A stretch of DNA of 5,024 bases from Caldisericota bacterium (lineage in GTDB: Bacteria; Caldisericota; Caldisericia; B22-G15): NCBI GenBank assembly GCA_003648245.1, contig QMOO01000090.1, positions 1-5,024 on the forward strand. The letters are read 5' to 3'. The notes below the pieces were generated by a model. The model saw nothing but the letters and a program-made list of their open reading frames with translations, was not told the DNA's origin and did not search any database. This document shows, one piece after another, positions 1 to 5,024 of this stretch. The position numbers were made by a program, and so were the translations under genes. Within the stretch, counting starts at the first letter, position 1. Each line of letters opens with the position of its first letter.

Positions 1-1
1 G

Positions 2-166
2 TTGAGAGAACTGACATTAAAGAGAGTTGATGCTGCGATTTTGAGAGAAGCGGCAAGAAGAGCAGGAATGAGAACAATGTATGAAGATGGGATTGAAAAA
101 GTTAAAATGGGAATAACAACTCTTGAAGAAGTTGAATCAGTTGTTGGGGAGGTAATAGATGCCTAA
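2..166 (+). CDS. C-terminal end of a PilB/GspE-type assembly ATPase (5' truncated)
   Basis: This is the last 54 codons of a gene that begins before the window; position 1 is the third base of the preceding codon. The readable tail contains ILREAARRAGMRTMYEDG, EKVKMGITTLEEV and a short acidic end. That is the usual C-terminal signature of PilB/GspE traffic ATPases (GMRTM-x-EDG-x-EKV-x-x-GITTLEEV). The complete ATPase at 1300-3024 ends with the related GMKTMLDDALEKIKKGITTIEEV; over the 28 best-aligned residues I count 16 identities, so the two are clear but old paralogues. The stop codon TAA (164-166) lies inside the start of the next gene, giving an 8 bp overlap and probable translational coupling. 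The catalytic core is outside the window, so activity and any N-terminal domain cannot be judged. The family call is firm; PilB versus GspE or another assembly ATPase is open. Confidence 0.88.
   Translation: MRELTLKRVDAAILREAARRAGMRTMYEDGIEKVKMGITTLEEVESVVGEVIDA
146..152 (+). promoter_or_regulatory. Ribosome binding site for the pilT-type gene
   Basis: GGGGAGG lies 6 bases before the ATG at 159, inside the last codons of the upstream ATPase gene. It supports ATG 159 as the start and implies that translation re-initiates where the upstream gene ends. Confidence 0.75.
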
Positions 167-1295
167 GAGGATTGAGGAATTACTTGAGATTGTTGTTAAA
201 GAAAATGCATCAGACCTTCATTTAAATGTTGGACTTCCTCCGATGATGCGACTTCATGGTGGGCTTGTAAAGGCAGATAGTGAACCATTAACTTCTGAAG
301 ATACGGTAAATTATATGAAAGCAATAACTTCAAGAGAGCACCAGGAAGAATTACAGAAAGTTGGAGGAACTGATTTTGGATTTGCTTTTAAGGACCTTGC
401 AAGATTTAGAGTCAGTGTATTTAAAGAAAGGGGAGATATTGCAATGGCTTTAAGGTTAATCCCCTACCAGTTTTTAACCTTCCAGCAGATAGGTCTTGAA
501 GAGAGAACAATGAGATATCTATTAACAAGGCCAAGAGGACTTATCCTTGTAACAGGACCGACAGGGAGTGGAAAAACAACAACACTGGCATCTATGATTG
601 ACTGGATGAATACAAATCTTGAAAAGCATATAATAACAATTGAAGACCCTATTGAATATTACCATACTCATAAAAGGTCAATTATAACACAGAGGGAACT
701 TGGTGTTGATGTCCCTACTTTTGCAGAAGCATTGAGAAGAGGATTAAGGCAGGACCCAGATGTATTTCTTGTTGGGGAAATGAGAGACCTTGAAACAATT
801 GAAGCAGCAATTACAGCGGCAGAAACAGGTCATATTGTTCTTGCTACTTTACATACAACAGGAGCAGCAAGAACAGTTGATAGAATTGTAAATGTTTTTC
901 CTGTTGCACAACAGGAACAGATAAGGGTTATGCTTTCTGTATCCATTCTTGCAATTATTTCACAGGTCCTTTTAAAGAGAGTGGATAAACAAGGAAGAGT
1001 TGCTGCTTTTGAGGTTATGGTTGCCACACCATCAATCCAGAATTTAATAAGAGAAAGGAAAACATACAGAATTGTTTCTGAAATTCAAACAGGAGCAAAA
1101 TGGGGAATGGTTACAATGGATTCTTTTCTTATAAATCTTTTCAAGCAGGGAAAAATTGGATTTGATGATGTTTTGGTTTATTCTTATGACCCTGAATCAG
1201 TAAAGGCACAACTTATTGCTGAAGGTATTATTGATGAAGCAATGGCTGCTGAAGCAGGTAGAAGAGAAGGTATTGAAGGTGTAAAAACAGAGTGA
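159..1295 (+). CDS. pilT: Type IV pilus retraction ATPase, PilT family
   Basis: This is a cytoplasmic hexameric ATPase that drives pilus disassembly at the PilC platform. The 378 residues are slightly longer than typical PilT (about 345), with the excess in an Ala/Glu-rich tail after about residue 345. The N-terminal PAS-like domain carries NASDLHL (16-22) and the arginine stretch ARFRVSVFKERG (81-92). The core has Walker A GPTGSGKT (133-140), Asp box TIEDPIEY (160-167), Walker B DPDVFLVGEMRD (199-210) and His box TGHIVLATLHTTGAARTVDR (223-242). The PilT-specific region GRVAAFEVMV (279-288) is followed by PSIQNLIRE (291-299), a variant of the family's AIRNLIRE retraction motif, and GMVTMDSFL (316-324). 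There is no four-cysteine zinc site and no MshEN-like domain, which separates it from PilB. ATG 159 is preceded by a good ribosome site. The gene overlaps the upstream ATPase by 8 bp and ends 4 bp before the next gene. A PilU-like accessory retraction ATPase is the main alternative. Confidence 0.93.
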   Translation: MPKRIEELLEIVVKENASDLHLNVGLPPMMRLHGGLVKADSEPLTSEDTVNYMKAITSREHQEELQKVGGTDFGFAFKDLARFRVSVFKERGDIAMALRLIPYQFLTFQQIGLEERTMRYLLTRPRGLILVTGPTGSGKTTTLASMIDWMNTNLEKHIITIEDPIEYYHTHKRSIITQRELGVDVPTFAEALRRGLRQDPDVFLVGEMRDLETIEAAITAAETGHIVLATLHTTGAARTVDRIVNVFPVAQQEQIRVMLSVSILAIISQVLLKRVDKQGRVAAFEVMVATPSIQNLIRERKTYRIVSEIQTGAKWGMVTMDSFLINLFKQGKIGFDDVLVYSYDPESVKAQLIAEGIIDEAMAAEAGRREGIEGVKTE

Positions 1296-1299
1296 GAAA

Positions 1300-3024
1300 A
1301 TGGCAGGGAAAAAACTTTTAGGGCAGATGTTAATTGAAGAAGGGATAATAACAGAGGAGCAATTGAAAATTGCTCTTGCAAAACAGAGAGAAACAGGTCA
1401 TTTTCTTGGAAGAATTCTTGTTGACCTTGGGTTTGTTGATGAGAAAGACCTCAAGAGAATATTGAGTATTCAACATGGTGTTGAAATAATTGACCTGAAA
1501 AATACTGTCATAGATAGAAAAGCAGTTGAGGCATTTCCTTCTGCTCTTGCAAAAACATACAATGTTATGCCTATAAAACTTGAAAAAGATACTTTAACTT
1601 TAGCAGTTGGAGATACATTGAGTTTGAAAATCCAGGATGATATATCATTTATTCTCGGGTATAAAACCAAAATGGTCCTTGCTGATGAAGATGATATAAA
1701 GGAAGCACTTGAAACATATTATGGTAAAGAAATTGAAACAATAGATGATCTTATAAAATGGCTTGCTCAGGATATTGAAGAAATGGAAGAATTAAATGCA
1801 ATTGCTTCTCAGGGAGAATATGCAACAATTACTTCACTTGAGGAAATCGCATCTTTGCCACCTGTTGTAAAACTATTTGATCTTATACTCTTACAGACAG
1901 TAAGAGATAATGCTTCTGACCTTCATTTAGAGCCATTTGAAGATGATTTCAGAGTAAGATACAGAGTTGATGGAGTTTTATATGACCTTGTCCATCCACC
2001 GAAAGGGCTTGCTTTTGCTCTTTTCTGCAGATTTAAAATTATGGCAGGGATGGATATAGCAGAAAGACGTCTCCCCCAGGATGGTAGAATTGAACTTTCA
2101 GTTATGGGTAGAGCAGTTGACCTTCGTGTTAATACAGTGCCTACTGTTTTTGGAGAATGTTTAGCAGTAAGAGTTCTGGATAGAGGAAAAACAATTTTTG
2201 AACTTGAAAATCTTGGACTTCTTGAAGAAGATATGAAAATAGTTGAAAAGATTATTCATAAACCACATGGAATAATACTTGCCACAGGACCAACTGGTTG
2301 TGGAAAAACAACAACTCTTTACGCTATTTTGAGAAAAATAAACACTCCTGATGTGAAAGTAATTACAACTGAAGACCCTGTTGAATATATGCTTGATGGA
2401 GCAATTCAGGTTCCTATAAGAGAAAATATCGGGCTAAATTTTGCCAGATGTTTAAGAAGTATTTTAAGACAGGACCCTGATATAATACTTGTTGGAGAAG
2501 TAAGAGATTTTGAGACAGCACAGATGGCTATTCAATCATCACTTACAGGACACCTTGTTTTAAGCACATTACATACAAATGATGCTCCAACAACAATTAT
2601 GCGACTTATAGATATGAATGTTGAGCCATTTTTACTTGCTTCTACAATTGAAGCAGTTATAGCCCAGCGACTTGTAAGAGTTTTATGTCCAAGATGTAAA
2701 TATGAATATAAACCAACTAAAATAGAACTTCTGGAAGTCGGACTAACAGAAGAAGAAGCGGAAAAAAGAGGAATGAAATTTTATAAGGCAAAGGGATGTC
2801 CATTTTGCAGAGGTGGATATAAAGGAAGGACAGGTATTTTTGAAATACTTTTGCCAAATGAAGAGTTCTGGAGAGCAGTTGCAGAAAGAAGGCCTCTTGG
2901 AGAGATAAGGGAAGTTGCAATAAAAAGTTGTGGTATGAAAACAATGCTTGATGATGCACTTGAAAAGATAAAAAAAGGTATAACTACTATAGAGGAAGTA
3001 GCAAAAGAAATTCATGGATATTAA
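1300..3024 (+). CDS. pilB: Type IV pilus / type II secretion assembly ATPase, PilB/GspE family, with MshEN-like N-terminus
   Basis: This is the cytoplasmic hexameric ATPase that powers pilin addition through the PilC platform. At 574 residues it has normal PilB length. Residues 1-145 form an MshEN/T2SSE_N-like domain, with two tandem 24-residue motifs (6-29 and 35-58) of the LGxxLI-x2-G-x6-L-x3-L-x2-Q type separated by 5 residues. A linker (about 146-185) leads to the N2 domain with NASDLHLEP (204-212) and arginines R218, R220 and R222. The core has Walker A GPTGCGKT (330-337), Asp box TTEDPVEY (356-363), Walker B DPDIILVGEVRD (392-403) and His box TGHLVLSTLHTND (416-428). A zinc site C463/C466...C500/C503 is typical of PilB/GspE and absent from PilT. 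ATG 1300 has only a weak ribosome site (GTGAG, overlapping the pilT stop), suggesting coupled translation. The next ATG in frame (1327) would remove the start of the first motif, so 1300 is preferred. GspE is the alternative name; pilT and pilC neighbours favour PilB. Confidence 0.92.
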   Translation: MAGKKLLGQMLIEEGIITEEQLKIALAKQRETGHFLGRILVDLGFVDEKDLKRILSIQHGVEIIDLKNTVIDRKAVEAFPSALAKTYNVMPIKLEKDTLTLAVGDTLSLKIQDDISFILGYKTKMVLADEDDIKEALETYYGKEIETIDDLIKWLAQDIEEMEELNAIASQGEYATITSLEEIASLPPVVKLFDLILLQTVRDNASDLHLEPFEDDFRVRYRVDGVLYDLVHPPKGLAFALFCRFKIMAGMDIAERRLPQDGRIELSVMGRAVDLRVNTVPTVFGECLAVRVLDRGKTIFELENLGLLEEDMKIVEKIIHKPHGIILATGPTGCGKTTTLYAILRKINTPDVKVITTEDPVEYMLDGAIQVPIRENIGLNFARCLRSILRQDPDIILVGEVRDFETAQMAIQSSLTGHLVLSTLHTNDAPTTIMRLIDMNVEPFLLASTIEAVIAQRLVRVLCPRCKYEYKPTKIELLEVGLTEEEAEKRGMKFYKAKGCPFCRGGYKGRTGIFEILLPNEEFWRAVAERRPLGEIREVAIKSCGMKTMLDDALEKIKKGITTIEEVAKEIHGY

Positions 3025-3029
3025 GGAGG
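3024..3029 (+). promoter_or_regulatory. Ribosome binding site for the pilC-type gene
   Basis: AGGAGG sits 4 bases before the ATG at 3034, and its first A is the last base of the upstream TAA stop (3022-3024). A strong site fused to a stop codon fits tight operon packing and fixes the start. Confidence 0.8.
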
Positions 3030-3033
3030 GAAA

Positions 3034-4323
3034 ATGGCTCATTTTCAATATAATGCAATTGACCCTTCAGGAAACAACTTAACAGGAACTATTGAAGCAG
3101 GGCACTTACAGGAAGCAGTAGCGAAATTAAAAGGTATGGGATATTATGTTACGAATGTTGCTCCTGCAAAAGGAACTGTTGTTGCCAGAGGAAAGCCCTC
3201 CGCCAAAAAAGAAAAAGGGAAAGCAAAAGGGAAAGGCAAGGGGATGGAAATAAGCCTTTCCTTTGGTCCAGCCAAAATTAAAAGTAAAGAGTTAATGATT
3301 ATTACAAGGCAATTAGCAACTCTTATTGGTTCTGGACTCCCACTTTTAAGGTCATTGAGAGTTTTGAAAGAACAGAGAAAAGGCGGGGCTTCCATTGTTC
3401 TCGGGAAAGTAGCAGACGATATTGAAAGTGGAGCTTTATTTTCAGAAGCACTTGCCAAACATCCAGGTAGTTTCCCTAAAATTTATGTTGCTATGATAAA
3501 AGCAGGAGAAGCAGGTGGAGCACTTGAGATTGTTCTGAAGCGTCTGGCTGAATTTATGGAAAAGGAAGCAAAACTGAAAGGTAAAATAAAGTCAGCAATG
3601 GCATATCCTGTTGTTATAGTTGTGGTTGCTTCTGGAATATTGACATTTATTATGACAAAAATTGTTCCGACATTTGTTAAGATATTTGAAGATATGGAAG
3701 CAGGAGAATTACCAGGTCCAACAAAATTACTTATAAAACTTTCAAAACTTTTTACCCAGAAATTTTATCTGATAATTATTTTTGTTGTTGCGATGGTAAT
3801 TTTTTATAAAATCCTTACCAAAATAAAGTTTACAAAATACTGGATAGATATGGGAAAAATGAAAATACCAATTTTTGGACCGGTTGTTTCAAAAACAATT
3901 ATTGCAAGATTTGCAAGAACTTTTGCCACTCTTATAACAAGTGGTGTCCCAATTTTACAATCACTGCAGATAGTAAGAGACACAGTTGGGAATGATGTTA
4001 TTGCAAAAGGAATTAATGAGGTAAGAAACAGAGTAAGGGAAGGAGAAGGGATATCATCTCCTATGATGAGAACAAAAGTTTTCCCTCCTATGGTAACGAA
4101 TATGATTGCTGTTGGAGAAGAAACAGGGGCTATGGATGCTATGCTTGAAAAGGTTGCAGATGCATACGAAGCAGAAGTTGATGCAGCAGTGGCTGCTATG
4201 ACTTCTATGCTTGAACCACTCCTTATTGTATTTATGGGAGGGATTGTTGGTTTTATAGTTATTTCCCTGTTTATGCCGCTAATAAAACTTGCAATGAGTT
4301 TATCAGGTGGTCCCGGGAGTTAA
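3034..4323 (+). CDS. pilC: Type IV pilus inner-membrane platform protein, PilC/GspF family
   Basis: This is a polytopic inner-membrane protein on which the assembly and retraction ATPases act to move pilins in or out of the filament. The 429 residues start with the family's short cytoplasmic region (FQYNAIDPSGNNLTGTIEA, 4-22). Two T2SSF repeats follow. Repeat one (about 88-212) contains RQLATLIGSGLPLLRSL (92-108) and FPKIYVAMIKAGEAGGALE (147-165). Repeat two (about 291-416) contains RTFATLITSGVPILQSL (295-311) and FPPMVTNMIAVGEETGAMD (350-368). Membrane helices are predicted by eye near 191-214, 244-260 and 392-416, the usual three. An unusual feature is a basic linker at 52-70 with eight lysines alternating with glycine and alanine, between the N-terminal region and repeat one. 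The start follows a strong ribosome site 9 bp after the ATPase gene. GspF is the alternative label. Confidence 0.94.
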   Translation: MAHFQYNAIDPSGNNLTGTIEAGHLQEAVAKLKGMGYYVTNVAPAKGTVVARGKPSAKKEKGKAKGKGKGMEISLSFGPAKIKSKELMIITRQLATLIGSGLPLLRSLRVLKEQRKGGASIVLGKVADDIESGALFSEALAKHPGSFPKIYVAMIKAGEAGGALEIVLKRLAEFMEKEAKLKGKIKSAMAYPVVIVVVASGILTFIMTKIVPTFVKIFEDMEAGELPGPTKLLIKLSKLFTQKFYLIIIFVVAMVIFYKILTKIKFTKYWIDMGKMKIPIFGPVVSKTIIARFARTFATLITSGVPILQSLQIVRDTVGNDVIAKGINEVRNRVREGEGISSPMMRTKVFPPMVTNMIAVGEETGAMDAMLEKVADAYEAEVDAAVAAMTSMLEPLLIVFMGGIVGFIVISLFMPLIKLAMSLSGGPGS

Positions 4324-4332
4324 ATAATTTAT

Positions 4333-4339
4333 AGGAGGT
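4333..4339 (+). promoter_or_regulatory. Ribosome binding site for the prepilin gene
   Basis: AGGAGGT lies 5 bases before the ATG at 4345, in the 21-base gap after the pilC-type gene. It is the strongest ribosome site in the window, consistent with a structural subunit needed in larger amounts. The gap holds no visible hairpin or promoter. Confidence 0.82.
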
Positions 4340-4344
4340 TATAT

Positions 4345-4992
4345 ATGAAAAAAAATGGCTTTACGCTTATTGAACTTCTTGTTGTTATAGCAATTATAGC
4401 AATGCTTGCTGCTTTACTTTTACCTGCACTATCTGCTGCAAGGGAGAGAGCCAGAAGAACTACCTGTATGAGTAACTTAAGGCAGTTTTCTCTTGCTTAT
4501 GAAATGTATGCAGAGGATTATTTTGAGAGATTTCCTGATAGACCAGATGCACTATATGGAGATACTGACAAATGTATTTATCAGAAATATATAAAATCAG
4601 CCAAAATTTTCTGGTGTCCCTCAAGTATAAACAGAAACTATCTTGCTCCGAAGACAATCACAGGTTCTAACTGGAATAAGTCCTATTCTTTTGTTTTTGG
4701 TCTTACAACAAGCAATGATTGCTCTGCTCCTGTTCCTGTAATAAGTGATAATGGTGTTTATAAAAATGGACAATCGTTTGGCAATCACCAGTATGGAATA
4801 AATGTTTTATATCTTGATGGGAATGTTGTCTGGATAAACGAAAATCATATTATTTACGCTTCAGCATCTGCTGACCCGGAAGAAGAAGGAGTTAATGTGG
4901 CGTGTGATAATTCAGGAAAGTCAATAAGTTTAATTGGTTCAGGAACAGGTTTAGTTGATGCTTCTGCAAATAAAGATAAATGGGGGCAATAA
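4345..4992 (+). CDS. Type IV prepilin / pseudopilin with H-X9-DG motif
   Basis: This is a 215-residue subunit or minor subunit of the filament, inserted in the inner membrane and processed by a prepilin peptidase. The class III signal is MKKNG followed by [20 protein letters not shown]; cleavage is expected after G5, leaving F6 as the methylated first residue and E10 as the conserved Glu+5. The hydrophobic helix runs about 6-28 and continues into a basic amphipathic stretch (ARERARR, 32-38). The globular part has CMSNLRQ (41-47), FWCPSS (89-94) and a perfect H-X9-DG motif: H148, then D158-G159, inside [18 protein letters not shown] (147-164). This matches the prepilin-type H-X9-DG family (related to DUF1559 proteins). 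A tail of 56 residues follows the motif, containing an acidic DPEEE run and C187. There are five cysteines in total (41, 77, 91, 126, 187). The gene lies 21 bp after pilC, as expected for a filament subunit. Major versus minor pilin, and pilus versus secretion role, cannot be told from sequence. Confidence 0.92.
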   Translation: MKKNGFTLIELLVVIAIIAMLAALLLPALSAARERARRTTCMSNLRQFSLAYEMYAEDYFERFPDRPDALYGDTDKCIYQKYIKSAKIFWCPSSINRNYLAPKTITGSNWNKSYSFVFGLTTSNDCSAPVPVISDNGVYKNGQSFGNHQYGINVLYLDGNVVWINENHIIYASASADPEEEGVNVACDNSGKSISLIGSGTGLVDASANKDKWGQ

Positions 4993-5024
4993 TGAGATTT
5001 TATTCTGTCTTAAAAAGCAGAGAA
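4992..5024 (+). CDS. Start of a further gene, possibly another prepilin (3' truncated)
   Basis: An ATG at 4992-4994 shares its first base with the TAA stop of the prepilin gene (TAATG). The frame stays open for 11 codons, [11 protein letters not shown], to the window edge. A G-rich run (4982-4986) 5 bases upstream could act as a weak ribosome site, and the one-base overlap favours translational coupling. The short basic peptide resembles the leader of a class III prepilin, which would continue with G-FTLIE beyond the edge, but that part is not visible. No function can be assigned from what is here. Confidence 0.5.
   Translation, partial: MRFYSVLKSRE

Noticed and set aside
830..1027. Open frame on the minus strand within the pilT-type gene
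   Set aside because: It lies opposite a well-conserved ATPase region, has no ribosome site of note and no recognisable protein features; it is a shadow of the real coding strand.
195..1930. Similar DNA at about 200-226 and 1904-1929 (encoding NASDLHL) and at the two Walker A sites, resembling repeats
   Set aside because: These are conserved motifs of paralogous ATPases with shared codon use, not mobile or recent repeats.
2717..3048. Two overlapping minus-strand open frames rich in Phe, Leu, Ser and Tyr
   Set aside because: The composition is what the complement of Glu/Lys-rich A/G-rich codons gives, and the zinc-site end of PilB fully explains the plus strand.
3144..3458. A 104-codon minus-strand open frame opposite the PilC linker and first repeat
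   Set aside because: Its proline/phenylalanine-rich reading is the reverse of the lysine/glycine linker; no motif or start context supports it.
3640..3668. TTGACA-like -35 box inside the pilC-type gene
   Set aside because: No TATAAT-like -10 lies at 16-18 bases, and the stretch encodes the first conserved membrane helix.
4324..4344. A/T-rich gap considered as a terminator or promoter
   Set aside because: It is only 21 bases, has no stable inverted repeat, and is mostly taken up by the ribosome site of the prepilin gene.

Overview
The window is a densely packed, single-strand (+) gene cluster for a type IV filament system (type IVa pilus or a closely related type II secretion / pseudopilus machine). 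Genes cover almost every base. The base composition is A/T-rich (roughly mid-to-upper 30s % GC, estimated by eye), and arginine is mostly encoded by AGA. The pseudopilin belongs to the H-X9-DG / '[24 protein letters not shown]' type. From general knowledge this type is abundant in the Planctomycetes-Verrucomicrobia-Lentisphaerae group and in neighbouring uncultured phyla such as Omnitrophota. A low-GC member of that broad group is my best guess; the sequence does not prove it.

Layout: (1) positions 2-166 hold the last 54 codons of a PilB/GspE-type assembly ATPase cut by the window edge. (2) 159-1295 is a PilT-type retraction ATPase that overlaps it by 8 bp. (3) 1300-3024 is a complete second PilB/GspE-type ATPase with an N-terminal MshEN-like domain, a Walker ATPase core and a four-cysteine zinc site. 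(4) 3034-4323 is the PilC/GspF inner-membrane platform protein with an unusual lysine/glycine-rich linker. (5) 4345-4992 is a prepilin/pseudopilin with a class III signal and an exact H-X9-DG motif. (6) 4992-5024 is the first 11 codons of a further gene, starting on the last base of the previous stop codon. Its short basic sequence could be another prepilin leader.

How they work together (established for the families): PilB/GspE powers addition of pilin subunits through PilC/GspF, PilT powers removal, and the prepilin supplies the filament or its minor tip subunits after processing by a prepilin peptidase that is not in this window. PilT argues for a retractile pilus rather than a pure secretion pseudopilus, although the last pilin-like gene is of a kind often scattered through secretion-type loci.

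All intergenic gaps are 21 bp or less, and no promoter or terminator was recognised, so this looks like the interior of one operon. I see no RNA genes, mobile elements, CRISPR arrays or long repeats. The machinery itself is a known type. The points worth a second look are the two assembly ATPases flanking PilT, altered signature motifs in PilT and in the MshEN-like domain, the PilC linker, and the truncated last gene.
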